A stretch of DNA of 64,000 bases, taken from NCBI GenBank assembly GCA_026874595.1, contig CM049307.1:38604862-38668861 (forward strand), read 5' to 3'. The DNA comes from Sipunculus nudus. Its lineage: Eukaryota > Annelida > Sipuncula > Golfingiida > Sipunculidae. Position numbers and translations under genes: made by a program. Below, in pieces: positions 49,985 through 63,434 of the stretch (positions within the stretch are counted from its first letter, which is position 1; each line of letters starts with the position of its first letter). The notes under the pieces were generated by a model that searched no databases, was not told the origin of the DNA, and saw nothing but the letters and a program-made list of their open reading frames with translations.

Positions 49985-50058
49985 CCTTCAATGGCTCCGT
50001 GGTTACAGTTCTCAAAACTTGGGAAGTCACCATGTGATCGGTGAAATCCCTGTGCCGT
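49985..50058 (+). repeat. tRNA-like unit, weak
   Basis: An A-box-like TGGCTCCGTGGTTACAG starts at 49992. A degenerate B-box-like ATCGGTGAAATCCC follows about 45 bp later (50037-50050). The D-arm part GTGGTTA is tRNA-like, but the anticodon region does not fold. I read it as a probable SINE relic. Confidence 0.35.
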
Positions 50059-50969
50059 AAATATTAAGAAAAAAACACCTTTCTGCTTTAATATTACTTT
50101 AATATGGTATTCAGCTTAAAAATAGAACACATGTTTGAGAGCAAACTTTAATTAAGTTTCAGCTGAATTATAATATGGTTTTATTCAGATCGATTTTAAA
50201 GATATTTTTCAAAGAAAATCATAAAATGGTAAAACATTTTATATATACAAGCCACTGAATAAATCAAGTACATTTATTAATACAGAAACCTAACTAATTT
50301 TGACACAAAATCGATTGAAGAAAATCAATCGTAGTCATGGTTCTAAATAAAAAGTCTATTTTCGCTAGTTGTTAACAAGTTGTTAACAAACGTGTCTGGG
50401 TCAAGCATGGCATATGGCAGATTTTGTTTGGACTTGGGTTTAATAAAATATTATAAAATACATACCTTGAATTATAAATTTATGAGCTTTGATAATTCAG
50501 GAAATTCTCTATTACTGCAGCGCATATACTCCCACATATTGAAAAGTAATTAAAACATTTCACAATTATCATATAAAAAACAGGGGTGCACACTATTTCT
50601 GAACATATTATAGAGGTGGTGCACAATATTTCTAAACATTTTGTTTAATTTCAAAATTATAATTAACTGATGCTGAGGCCATTTCCCTAGACTAACATTG
50701 TTATTTCTGACTTGACAGAAAGAGATACCAAAGTCAAATTCTAGGACAGGTCAGTGGAAACTTAGGAACTGGTTGTGGGTTTATTGAATATCCCACTCCT
50801 GAGCGTCGTCAAGACGAACGAGCGGCCCAGTGGAGCCAGTATATGAGGGAGGGACTCTAGCTGAAGCACAGTCAGTCTCGCTTGCTCAGGGCCGGATCAA
50901 TCGCCTGCTGTTCTGGCCCGTAATCAAGCAATTATTTGACTGGATTATGTTGGAAGCTAGCGGGGATGA

Positions 50970-51008
50970 ACAATGATTCCCTCATTGTCATAACGCCATC
51001 ATCATTGT
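50970..51008. promoter_or_regulatory. Cluster of three SOX-type sites
   Basis: ACAATG (50970-50975) faces CATTGT (50983-50988) at a 7-bp gap, and a second CATTGT follows at 51003-51008. The phrase TCATTGTCAT is repeated 20 bp apart. ACAATG/CATTGT is the core bound by SOX HMG proteins, and closely spaced inverted sites can bind SOX dimers. The surrounding 300 bp are non-repetitive and contain TAATCAAGCAATTA. Enhancer function is inferred. Confidence 0.3.
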
Positions 51009-53848
51009 CATCACGGAGCCTGCTCGTGAGGTTGAGTGAAGGTGAAAGTGATCAGTTAGCGTACACTAATTACTACATAGGGATTACCGTAACGCGCCAC
51101 TCAAACTTTAACGACAGTTTGTGATTCCCTCCCGTTACCGAAGGTAATGAAAAAAATGCTCATTTACTATAAAGAGTTAACAACCATATATCATAAGCTC
51201 GAACGTTAAACTGTTATTTTATCGCCATATTGTCGTCATGGTTATACCATCTCCGTTTTTCATTCAAAACTAGCTTGCATTTATGATATCCTAATAGCAG
51301 ATCTAAGGAAAATAGGTATTTACATGAGAAATCATTGATATTACATTATGAATTGATACCATATGTCATGTTAATATGTCATTTCTACACAAGCTGTGAA
51401 TAAGTGATATTTTACAACGTTGCTTCTATATTCTGACCCATCTATCTATTGTAACCGACCTAATCACCGACATAGTAATATATATCTAATACTTATGAAA
51501 GGAATTCGGTCCATCTTAATTCGGTCCACCTTTGTTCGCAATGTTCTCTGAATCAACGGTGCGTACGACACTGTGTCATACCTCATTTTAAAGGTTATTG
51601 TTCCCGCAGTGTTGTTGCTGGTATGAGAATAACTAAATTTGAATGTACACATCATTTCGTATGATTTTTGCGTATATTCTTACTTAAGTTGAAACTACCA
51701 CTGAAAACAGCCGAACTGCCTTAAGGTATGAAGGTATAAACATACTGGTGTATGAATTTCGTGCCACGAGAACAGCGCCACAAAAATAAACGTAAAAAAT
51801 ATATTGGTACATATCCTATTGAGACAGTTACACACTGAAATAAATTCTATATTTTAATTACAAAAAAAACCCCCACAATTCCTCCTCTCGGTTAATACAT
51901 TTCCCCAACCCCGGTAAAAAGCCCGGTATACCACGTTTATAAGCTTGTAATAGATATACATGAAGGTTTTTATATGAAGCAGTCGCGTTTTATGAATGCA
52001 AAGTTTACTTTCTTTTTTGAACTGATTATTAAACGGTGTGATAATGATAATGTAAATAACGGATTTGTACTAAGGATACACCTATACCACTGGATACTTA
52101 TTATACACCTTGGCTGGTCTAATTCTAGTATTTTTTTCATAGTCCCTGAAGAATTTTTAACCAAAGAAGCTATCGGATGCGCCGGGATATAAACAGAATC
52201 CAATTATGCACGACATAGTCTCAGTTAAAAGGACCACTTCGTGATACAAGACCTTGGTTAGTGGTCTGAATTCCAAGAACTCGGAAAAGGAATCGCAATC
52301 TTGCGCTATTACTGACCCGGCGGAGAAATAATTACATGTATATATTGCTTTTGTTAGATAAAATAGTTATTATGGTTAATACTTAATTGCGTAAAATGTT
52401 TTTTTTTATTAAGGAGTGCCATGGTTCCACAACACAGTTCACAGGTGGGCTTAAGAAAAAAAGAGGACCATTTACCCATACAATGGTATAGTATTATTTA
52501 CATTTAAACACTAATATGTTGATTTATATTAGTTCCAAAAAGTAATTTCATCAATGTCCGTTAATAAACGTTTGGCCAATTTTGGTAACAGGTTATCCAA
52601 CTAACCAACTAAGCAGCCATGAGAAAACATAATACCTCTCCACCTGACGGAGAGTATTAATTTATGGTAAAATGTCAGTGTAAATATATAAGACAATAGG
52701 CTTATTCAATTAATAAACAAATCTGATTTACCCTTGGAATAACAACATGACCAAAAGGTCTGCTTGGTATACCCCTTCCATTTACTGCCGCGTCGATTGG
52801 GATTTGGCCTAACATATTAGAAAACACAGTTTGCTATGAAATGGGACAAGATAATTTATAGGTCTCAATCTGTGTAGTCTCCCGCGGCGAGGCTGTGAGT
52901 GTATGCCGGTATACATGGAGGCCCAGCGGCAGCGGCCGTGGCCCACTACGCGGAAGTCAGTTTATTGATCAAATGGCTACCTCTATGGAACTTAGACGAT
53001 TGTACTCGTAATGAAGAACAGGCCCTTGTGCATTTTCCTGGCATCAAGTGGAATCCGCCGGGATATATTGAGCCCTCACATGTGTGCTAGGTCTGCTTTA
53101 CGAGATATAGAAAGACAGGGCTTCGAAAAACACTATCATTTGCCCGACAAGGTGAAGTCCGCCACAGGTTTCACTCGGTCCCCGAGAAGTAGCCATTATA
53201 CCTCGGAGACGGGCCACCGTCTATGGTTCTTAAGCTTGTGTACACACCGTTATTTATTAAGCTTCTTGTAAATATGAGGAGGCTGACACCGAAAACTTTG
53301 GTGACCTGGTTCCGGATAGTTGCTATTGAAGTAACCAAGCCTTGAAGCCTTTATAGTTAAGGATTCTGTGAGTTCCAAGAATCTTCGTATGTACTTTTAG
53401 CGAAAAGATCGAAAATATCAGAAATGTACCAGTCCATGCTATATCTGCTGAACCACCTTCATTAATAAAAATGATGTCTCTATTGGACCGAGGCGACGCC
53501 TGGAGTACAAACACGAATTGTTCGGTCTATTTTTATCTTTATGACGTGAAAGTGTAGTGCATATGAAGCTTTAGTACTTACTATAATTAAAGAAATTACC
53601 AATCGTGTTATAATTATTAACTTATTGATTTAAAAACATACCGTATAATTAAGTAATATGGCCATATCATTCGCGCCTCTGGGCTGATGTTTCTTGGCTT
53701 CTTAATTAATGCTCTACTACGTGTCCTTAAACGTGTCTTTGGAGAGATTGATTCTACTGAGGACGAAGCCTAGCGGTCAAGGGTTGAACTGTTGAGCCCG
53801 TATTATCTTTACAGAGCTTCCACTATGAACTGGGAGAGAGGCAGAGAA

Positions 53849-53874
53849 ACAGACAGACAGACAGACAGATAGAC
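53849..53874. repeat. (GACA)n microsatellite
   Basis: Five or more CAGA/GACA tetranucleotide units, with a diverged GACGGAGGATGGACAGACA continuation. Confidence 0.9.
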
Positions 53875-56748
53875 GGAGGATGGACAGACAACCGCAGTGA
53901 ATCTGGATTTCCCCGTGCACGTACATTTTTATACAAATTAAAACGAAAAAGTCAGGACGAAATTACTGCTTTTATAAACATGCAATCCTGCCAGCGGCTT
54001 ATAAAATCTTTCGACAACAACTATGGGATAAGTGTACAAGAATACAAATAAAACAGAACGACATGATACTGTACGTTAACACACAAAGAATGAAATTGTT
54101 GTTTTTTTTTTATATGTTAAAAGATCAATCAGTGACCACATATATGATTTTGTTTATTTGACATGTACAATATTCCTTTCTTTGTAATTTCCCTGGAGGT
54201 TTTCTTATGTTACTTTTTGTTCCACAGATCTTATTTTGATCTTTCTTTACATCTGTACATAACGTGTAACCGTGCGTGTGAAGAATCGGTATATACATTT
54301 GTATGACAACATGCAGATAGCGCTCTTCTAAGCCAAGGGCAAGATATGGTTACCAAGGAAAAGAAATCATCGCAAACATTAGCCATGACAACCAATTACG
54401 GTCATCATTAGGTTTTTAAAATGTTTTTTAGATGCCTTTTAAACACACTGAAACTGACAAATGTACACAGTGACAAAATCGTCATGTTTCTTTAACACCA
54501 GAATATAAATGAACTATAGAGGGCTAAAATTGTTTTCTTGTGGAATGTCAAACACAGTCACTTTTATCATTTCTAATACAAAAAAAAAAAACATAGCAAA
54601 TAGAGAAACATATAGGGGTATCCCAAAACTGTCATTCAATTTCTATCGTGGGATGGTAGCTCTATATATGGCGGAGGTAAGATTTAAAAATAAATCAGAT
54701 GTATAGGAAAGGAAAATGAATGTCATGTTTATCCTACCATAATTATAAATATCTGGAAAAAATGCTTCATCAGGACTCAGCTTGTTAATATATTCGAGTA
54801 CTCCATAGACAGAATAACACTGATTGATTGAAATAACTTGACATAATTTTTTCTGTAAAAATGTTTTAATGCATACACCAATTTTGAAGATTAAGTATTT
54901 CAGGTGGATAATAATCGAAAGGAAAGTTATTATAAGTAGTAGCAAAAATAAATTAAAATTAATGTTACATTATTAATTGATAATATTTTTTTTTTCGGAA
55001 ATCTAAATAATCTTGTAAAACCATTCATCCTTCAGAAGTTCTTGGGACTAGAGTCAAGGCGTGTTAAAAAATTGTAAATTGATTACGAACAGCAAAAAAA
55101 TTACCTTTTACTCAATATCTCACGCCCGGGTATTTTTTGTATAGAGTGATAAATCTATCTGATTTACATAACCTTGAGGATGACATTTATATATGCATGA
55201 AAAACAGGATGGCATAATTTTTGCAAGGTTATTGATGGCAAATAAATAAAGCAGACACGGATAATGGACAGAGAAATCTGGCCTTGAGAAGCCCGTCGTT
55301 CTAACGTGAATATCAGGGAACACACGAACGGTACTCCGTTAGAGAACATATCGATATAAAATACCTATTCCTAACATGTATTCCTCGCATATGCACTTTA
55401 TTAACGATTGGATTAGAGGAGATTTGACTTAATTCAGTAAAAGGGGATATACGTATAATTCTTATATTTTTATTTTTCTATTGAAAGATAAACATAAAGC
55501 ATGAAGAAGAGTGATAAACTGGTCTTGTTAATTCCCTATGGATTTACGGTGATTGACGAAGGATGGGTGGGTGTTAAAGAGTTTCTAATCGGCTCCATGC
55601 CCACCTTGTCCGGAGGATGGAACGGGATATATGTCCCCTTACATTTATCCAACCAACTTCTGCTACCGGCGGTCAATCAGCAGCAATACCTTTTCAAAAT
55701 CAGTAGGTAACATAAGACCTTAGACAGAAGGCGAATCAGCACCTAAGTGTAAGAAAGGCAGTATTAAATATTGTCCATCTCGGAGTCGGTTCCTAATGGA
55801 GTCTCGTCATGGTTGCAAATTTGAGCAGTATTCTCCGACATATATTTCATTAGCTCTGGAATAAATTAGTGTCATGTTGCCTATAAGCAAACTAATTAAG
55901 TTTACTAATTATGCTGCTAATGAAGCTAAGTCCCTCATATGCCGGTAAAATCTATTGGATCGGTAGATGCGAGGGTTCTGCCGAGCAGATTTTTCTTAAA
56001 TCCGGCCTGAAAACGTCATAAATTTCCGGCCGATTTATATCCGGCCGAAAAAAAAATCAGTAAATGTGAGAACGGAACAAAAAGAAAATGGCCTCATTTG
56101 TAGTTTAGTTTTCTTGAAATGTCCAAAATGATTTGAATTAAAAATCTTGTTTTTTGCACGTTTATTAGGTAGTTGCACATTTTTATTGCACAATAAATCC
56201 TCAATAAAAATCGGAGTTGGGTGGTCGGCCTTGGGTATATGTAATATACGTAATATATGTAATTAGAGTATCCGATTAGTTGAGTCTGAGTCTGTCGTAC
56301 CAAACGGGTGACCTCCTGCCTGTCCCAATGTTTGCTTTGTCTCGGTCAAGGCCCTTTGTGGACCCTTCATAATATTATACAAGTTTAGTCGACTAACAAA
56401 AGAGAAAAATAATATAAACAATAATATCCATAATATAAGACGTATGGCCCTGTTATTTGAAGTTGGCATGTTGGACTAAAACTCAAGAACCTGAATGGTT
56501 CGTCCGAATGTAAAAGATGCCGGATTTCCTGACTTATACCTAGATCGTATATTGCGATTATTGCGACGTGTTTAAATCTACAATCTCTTAAATATAAATC
56601 CGTCAGATTACTGATTGTATATATTTCATGTGTGATTAACTGTGCTGTTTTCTAAAACCTTAAATATCACACATGATATACCTTTGTGAAATAAGAAAAT
56701 GTTATAAATGTGTTAAATTATAAGTAAAATAAAAAAATCCATGTTTTA

Positions 56749-56781
56749 ATTATATGTATATACATATATATACATATATAG
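56749..56781. repeat. Palindromic TA-rich tract
   Basis: TATATGTATATACATATATA-type sequence that folds back on itself. Simple sequence of the (TATACA)n kind. Confidence 0.8.
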
Positions 56782-57701
56782 GAATATTACACGAGTTGTA
56801 CATAATATACACTTTATACATGGTTAGCTTTGATTTGCAATATACGTGCTCAGGCATCACATTATACCAACTGAATGTTGTAAACCGTCACACATTAATC
56901 TGTCAAAAAGTTAACTGATCTTTTCATCTTGCTATTCAATTGATATTAGAAGCATCAATATTTGCTGACGGTTTATATGACCATATTTAAATCTTTAGCC
57001 ATTTTCAACGTATCTGCTAAAAGAGAATATAAATAAGGGTTTACGTTTGAATGTCCATCAGAGAAATGCTTTTCAGCAGGAAAACATGCTTGGTATGTAA
57101 GATATTGAATACTGGAAACCGTTAGGGAAAAGGTATTCCGATATAAATAAAATAAAAATAAAAAAAAAAACCAAGAGCGGTAAGTTGCTGACCTCAGGGC
57201 GACTGAATGGAAAAAAAGGAAAGTTTCACTATAGTTTAAATCGTCAAGGACGAAACTACCATAAATTTACCAGTCATTAACCAACTTGTTTGAAGTAAAG
57301 CCGTATATAACCTGAGTAAATAGTTGGAATACTTCTTTTTTAAATACTTTAAGCCAACGGCTAGTTACAGAACTCCGCAGGTACCGCCCGTCAGTCTGTC
57401 AGTTCAAGGGTTTTGGACAGTAAAAACAATTATTGCGTCAGGGCAGATAAGTGACACTTCATTTTGACGTTATTTACTGCGGTCTCACGACGTATTAGCC
57501 CGCCTTCCCTCCTCTCTAAATTGACAGCCTTGCTTTACCCCAGTTGGCAGTAGCTGATCGATGTGTTGGAGCTCCAAAACTCGCCAGCTCTCCCTGATAG
57601 TTAATTCGATCCCCTCCGCGGTATTTTAAGCGGGGATCGCATTGCGTTATCCCTATCAGACGATCCTATGAAAGAGCCGGGGAGATGAAAGCTTATTGTC
57701 T

Positions 57702-57722
57702 CGTCCCGGCCCTACAGGGACG
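57702..57722 (+). other. Short perfect hairpin in a GC-rich patch
   Basis: TCGTCCC pairs with GGGACGA across a nine-base loop. A weaker GGGAT/ATCCC hairpin lies about 70 bp upstream (near 57634-57653). Both sit in the non-repetitive patch at 57480-57740. There is no terminator-like T-run and no recognisable RNA family. Confidence 0.5.
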
Positions 57723-58733
57723 AAATATCCGTCCAACCGCCCCTTTGACATAAGAAAAAGTGGTTCAAGAGGTTAACCTGGAAAGTGGTATATACAATAA
57801 CTTCTCGCAAGAACAGAGCACAGTGAATAAATCAAGTGTTTTTCTTCCACTATACCCGTAAGACAAACCTTCAGGTCCCCGATATATTAAAACAATGTTT
57901 CATATACTGGTTTGTCCTGAAATCACAGGACTGTGAGTTTTGGTATAAAAACTGTTGGCAAGTGAGTTCTTTCCGCCGGAATTGCTGTTTTTCACCAAAA
58001 AATGCGGATAATCTAGATCCTTCTCTAAATTGATACATTTCTTTGAGACCTCAGAGAATCAAATTTTCAAGATAAAAATGGTTTTGGAACAGCAGTTCAT
58101 AAATAAATGATATTTCCTGCACTTGTCTGATCTAAAAAAAGAGACACACCGTTAACCTGCGAATCTTCCACTGATGATAATAATGCTATTTGTGGTCGAT
58201 AATAAGCACTAGTTTGATTAATAGCAGCCAGCTTGCCATTTATTATTATTACATTATAATTGTGATTAAGATGTGTCACCGTGTTACAAATCAATCCGTC
58301 GTCCATTCGTAGCGCGGAATGATATTGACAAATATGGTTTTGAATAATGAGACAATTTCCCTCCGTTCGCTCACAACGTTTAATACTCCACGTGTACTAC
58401 CCCCGCCGCCATTAAATGACACATTCGAATACTGAAAAATATACTATGTAATGGATATTGTTAAACTGAGTCTGTTCAGCAGGTATTCAAAATGTTGCCA
58501 GATATAGCAAGAATACAAATCACCCAAAAGAAGGGGGGAAAAATGTGCCGCGGAGCAGCAGCAAAAGAAACAATGTAGTTTAAAATTGAACAAAATACAA
58601 CCAGTTATGCTTTAAAGGTATCGAAGCTATTTTGACAAACGCGTCGTGCCAAAAAAATAAACTGTTTTCATTAAAACAATGTGATCTCATGATTTAAATG
58701 ATTGAAGATGAAAAAAAGGGATGTATATATACC

Positions 58734-58917
58734 CAGAAGCGGATCCAGGGGGTCCGGACCCCCCTTTTTTCATCAGAAACAACGTTTTTTTTAAGGGCTT
58801 CAGACAAACTTTTGCCGCCTGGAACCCCCCTTTTTCAGACGTGAGGACCTTTTTTAGGGTTTTTATTTGTCCTCCATGGTTGGACCCCCCTTTTCCTAAA
58901 ACCTGGATCCGCCCCTG
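58734..58917. mobile_element. 184-bp hAT-like MITE with GCGGATCCAGG ends
   Basis: The left end CAGAAGCGGATCCAGG is the inverted match of the right end CCTGGATCCGCCCCTG, with two mismatches near the tip. CAG...CTG ends of this kind fit hAT-type elements. The interior has three copies of a GGACCCCCCTTTT-like block (about 58757, 58823 and 58882). No clear 8-bp target duplication is visible: TATATACC on the left and TTACCAGT on the right. It has no transposase. An open frame begins just left of the element, runs through it and continues into the right flank to 59065. Confidence 0.7.
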
Positions 58918-60113
58918 TTACCAGTGCAGACTATGTCTGGACTATTTAACCAGGATCTCTCAAATCTTCGCCAAGGCCCAACGGATGCTTTCGCAGGAAA
59001 CCCTAGCCATTGTCCACAAAGGTGAAAAGGTTACACTTTATCAGTGCAAGATAAGAAGTCATTAACCGACCAAATAGCATGTATCGCCGGGACGCCAGGC
59101 TTATTGGGCCTTATGTTGATGGCTTATTACAGTCACCATCAACTGCGCACAAACAAAAGGGAATGGACCCGTATCCAAACACCATATATGGTTAGAATCT
59201 GGTTTGGTCATTTTTTTTTAATTTGTTGAAAGATGTTCAAAATCGGAAATAAACAATAGGGAACAATACATTTTCATTTTCTTTCAACATCAGTAAAAGT
59301 TATTGATTCTTATAGTAATTGATTGATTATATTAAACTGAAATAATGTTTTAACGGCATGTTTTATTTCAGTAAATGTAAAAGACAGCTGGCATTCAGTT
59401 CAGTAAATATATTTCCATTATATGAGCCGAAGCGTTTCTTACAGAACCCCATTGAAAACCTTAAAAACCACTTTGAAAACCTTACAGAACACCATTCAAA
59501 ACCCAATTTTGTTTCATATGTGTTTCACATTGAAGCCCATACAACAGTTTACTGAAAAATGAATACTGCTGTGTATATCCCATCAACAATGGTCCACTGA
59601 AATCGAGCTGGATTTAAAAGGTGAGTTGATAAATACAGTGCTTAATTAAAAAAAATTAAGATATCACCATTAACAAGGAAAATTTGTTCAAAATGAGAAA
59701 TAACCCTCCTTTAAACTATCATAGACGTTGTCAATAAAATAAAACATATGCCAAACGAGTAAAAAAATCTATGCGGTTATTCACATACTGGTACTTTTTG
59801 TACTCACGGTGAACGTGACTCCGGTGGCAGGAGATAATCCAATTGTGTAGCGGCATTAGATGCCATCTTGTTCTCAAACGTCAGGCCCATCTTCTTGGTT
59901 GAGCCAGTCTTAGGTAACCAAGCCCCTTTTCTGTTGTCGTTGGTGTGCCTCATGGTTTGGGCTGTGGCCCCAATTTTGCCACTACCTCAAGCCTGGCATA
60001 TTTTTTAACGTGTGTGCAGGAGATAATACAACCATCATCCGTTCAGAAACGAATAATTGGGAAAACTCTTAAACCACCCATCTTATTTTCAAAATGTAGG
60101 TCTTCTTTTTAAC

Positions 60114-60401
60114 ATGGATTCAACGAACTCCAAAACGATACTCCCTATTTGTTTCGGTCCAGCACGTGCGCAGGAGTTAATGGATACGAATACGATAAGC
60201 CAATCAGTAGCGACCAAGTCTGCTGCAGGCGCGTTGACAGCAGACGACCGCGAGCCTCGATTTGAATTTCTTAAATGGCTGGGCGGGAAGCTGTACCGCA
60301 TATGCAGACACCACCGGATCAATCTCGTCAACAGAAGGGGTTTGGTGACCGTTACAAGCGTAGAGTTGATAGCCTCTTTAGGAAATCGTCAACCGCTATG
60401 A
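60114..60401 (+). CDS. Possible small protein or first exon, 95 residues, family unknown
   Basis: The frame opens at ATG in a near-ideal context (TTTAACATGG) and ends at TGA. About 60 percent of codons begin with a purine, and codon use looks less random than in neighbouring frames. The product is soluble and basic towards its end. It has an acidic-to-hydrophobic stretch DDREPRFEFLKWLGG near residues 50-65, then a basic LYRICRHHR. I recognise no domain, signal peptide or membrane segment. Upstream lies the pyrimidine run TCTTCTTTTT, so the frame could also begin at a splice acceptor. The reverse strand is open too over 60089-60331. It is the best coding candidate in the window, but chance cannot be excluded. 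Confidence 0.3.
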   Translation: MDSTNSKTILPICFGPARAQELMDTNTISQSVATKSAAGALTADDREPRFEFLKWLGGKLYRICRHHRINLVNRRGLVTVTSVELIASLGNRQPL

Positions 60402-63233
60402 GTTTTACTTGAAAACACGCGGATAACATTGTAACTTCAGCACGTCTTGAAGAACCGTTCATGTACTTCTGGCACAGTATCTTTGTCAGATTGAAAGGTT
60501 CGCCAGAAACACTTTATGTCATTTGATCAGCTCGAGTGTCTGTCGCCAGTTTCCCCTGCCTGGCCCGGGCCTCTGAAGAGAGTCACATGTTCCATCTTGC
60601 TAGCTTACTGATAGCCGGAGTATATTTCTCCCCATCATGATCAATGGATAATGTACAATTATTTCTTGCACAATAATGACAGTCACAGCAGGCTTGTTAC
60701 ATTTTGAGATAAGGGGTTGTATCTCGGTATGTTTTCAACGACTGGTCATGGTGTAAAAATCATTTTCTAATGCCATCCGCTCATTTTGATTGCAATAAAT
60801 CACAGTTACTTTAAGTGCAGTATGGACGAGTTAATGTAACACAAAATGGATTAATGATTAGTGACAAGAAAAATAAATTAGGCCGATTGGCTAGAATTGT
60901 TTGGGGATTATCTAAATTCACCCAATCTAACCAGTCATAATATTATATAATTATAAAATATGAAATATCTTACATTAACATGTATTAATTTTGGGTTACA
61001 CGTGTATTTTTAAACTGTAGTTAAATCCATATATTGTGCTAATGGGTAGCTGTATAAACAGGATATTGCTTTTCATTTTATTGTACATTATCTTATATTA
61101 AATGCACAGTATTTTTACACGTGATCGATATATGATGATCGGATTATGTATCCAATCAGGCCGTAGGTTTTTACCAGCATATTATTTCTATTCGGATGTT
61201 GGACCCTGGATATCAACGTCGATACCTTACCCCGCCCAATCTATTGATTGGTTGTCCTGATTTCAGATCGTTGCATAGAGAGAAAAAAAATGCTCAGTTT
61301 ATGCATCAGAATCTAATGTAGTTTTGAAAATCTAGGCAACCAAGTAATAACGCAAGCTAGATTTGAGCATTTTAAACATCCGTATTTTCGGTTAAATAAC
61401 TCACGCATACAATAAATATAATACACGACTGAATATCCCGAGATGAACTATTTTGTTGAATATACTAAATACAGGTAATTAGAATAAAGAACTTAACTGT
61501 GAAATAGATATAACCGTTTTAACGAAAAATTATTGGTGTTATGTCATTATGCAAAGTTTGTTTTCTTAAGTTCTATGGCAGCAATTGATTCGGCATCGCT
61601 TTTTAAGAATCATTGTATTCAATTTCAATAAATAACGAAAAATAACATTAGTTTCAGCTGGATGGCTTAATGCCACGGCTGTGTTCGATACGTGGTAGCT
61701 TAATTATCCTCGGTAAACTACGGTGTCTCCATGTGATAGGTTAATTCTTTAATTAGGATGGCGAACTCTTGTATTGAATAAATGATTCACTCTAAAACGT
61801 ACACTGTTTTTTATCAAACAGCTTATACCAGTGGAAATTGCACTGGGATACAAAGATAGAGCGACGCATTACCTTACAATGAAATGGATTCATATAATGG
61901 CCATATGGCACGACGATTTAAAGGGCATCACCCATATATGGTCTCTAACAAAGGTTTTGATTTCCGCAAAGATGTAGTTCCTTTATATGTTATGTTGTAC
62001 GATCCACCAATCCTGCGAGAGATTTGGATTTATCTTTAAATAGTTTCCGGGAATTTTGCTCACTCGGACGTGAATTAAGAGCCTCCATGCTGACTCACTC
62101 CTTAAGCAGCGATTTTACATTTCATTTGTTCCAGATCTCCTTTGTTTAAACCGCTGCTTTCTTTGGGAAGGTTTTCGGTGTTTTAAAGTCAGGATGGCAC
62201 ATATGCTCAAACATTTGTAATCAAACCAGTTAGAGCGGAGATTACGGGTTTAAAACTTTAAGTTGGATGCACAATGCATTACCCCGCTCTCATTGGTCTG
62301 ATAACATTTCTTGGCCACGTACGCCAGGCCTATTGGAGAAACCGGAAAGATTTGCCTGGAAAAAGCAGCGTTTTAAACGAAGGAGATATATCTAGAAGAC
62401 TGAATTGTATAACTGCTGCGTAAAGAAAGTACCAAGCATTTAAGGACCTCGGCTACCGCTGTAGATCACACTTTTCTGCGGAAGATATAAATCCAATCCC
62501 ACCATGAATAGATTATACGTGATTACTTTATTGTCACATCCACCTGATATATTTCCAAAATCCAAATAATCATTTTTCATTAATAAAATATTAATGCGAT
62601 ATTTAAAAAAAAATATTTGTTCTATACAATGTAAACCAAATAAATGTTCCTTGTTTTACCGGATTTACAATCAAGATATTGAAGGAAGCACGTCTACACA
62701 TATTCTTTTAAATCCTGTACCAGAGAAAGTGCATCTTATCGATGTTTTTCAAAGCTTTTGGAGGGGTATTTTCCCACAAGAGTATGAAAATGGCTTTATT
62801 ACTAATCTAAATCCATCTGCATCCTATACATCGGTGGAATTGCCAACCTTTTACAAAACTACTCTTTTCTTTTCAATATATAATTATTCAATATTCTTGT
62901 TATATGGTAATTATGCAGATCTCATAAAAGTAAATGCAAATGGATAAATATTCAGTTTGTAGGCATTTGCTGCAGAATAACTTGAGAGGGACAAATTCAT
63001 GAATATTTATCAGGCCATTACAGAGTTTTTGTTTGCGTATCGATATCTCTTTATCAATATGCTTTACATTGATTAGTGGGTGTCAGGGCGCACGCCATAA
63101 GAGCCGAGGATACACACACAAGCCTAGCTGGCACACACAATAAAACCCCCATAAACAGGGGCCATATAGCGGTCTAGCCTTGTTGACACCATTATTCTAT
63201 AGTTGGCTCATAAATCGGGTTGTTAGCTTTTAC

Positions 63234-63434
63234 CGGGTGCACACGTAAATCCCTCCGCTCCGTGCTCAGATGGTCCGTGTGAGAAAAGTTCCGTCTCATC
63301 AGGCGTCCAAAGATGTCGCAAATCATCCCCCAGCTGACAAACATGAATATGAAAATAGCCTTGTGCCCGGGTGGCTTGTGCACGGGGATTTCTTCTAAGC
63401 GGCAGAAACACCCGATCAAACCTACTAACGTGCC
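63234..63434 (-). CDS. Possible internal exon encoding a membrane segment, 67 codons
   Basis: On the minus strand a splice-acceptor-like GGGGCTTCTTTAG precedes an open frame of exactly 67 codons, ending at a donor-like CCG|GTAAAAG. Third-position GC is about 67 percent, higher than the local GC content and than a competing frame. The middle encodes KAIFIFMFVSWGMICDIF, a likely membrane-spanning segment, flanked by a positively charged N side (VHKPPGHK) and GRLMRRN after it. That would fit a signal-anchor of a type II membrane protein, but no family is recognised. The frame has no ATG before the membrane segment, so another exon would be needed. A second minus-strand frame overlaps it. Confidence 0.22.

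Larger units (their letters stand above)
48251..58733. other. Mostly unique DNA with candidate exon, SOX cluster and a tRNA-like unit
   Basis: Items noted separately: the open frame at 49549-49818, the tRNA-like unit at 49985, SOX-like sites at 50970-51008, the (GACA)n tract at 53849, palindromic TA repeats at 56749, and the hairpin at 57702. GC-richer non-repetitive patches lie at 50800-51120, 52870-53230 and 57480-57740. In 55998-56046 TCCGGCC occurs three times. At 54670 ATGGCGGAG|GTAAGA resembles a start codon with a splice donor, without other support. No gene is certain. Confidence 0.4.
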
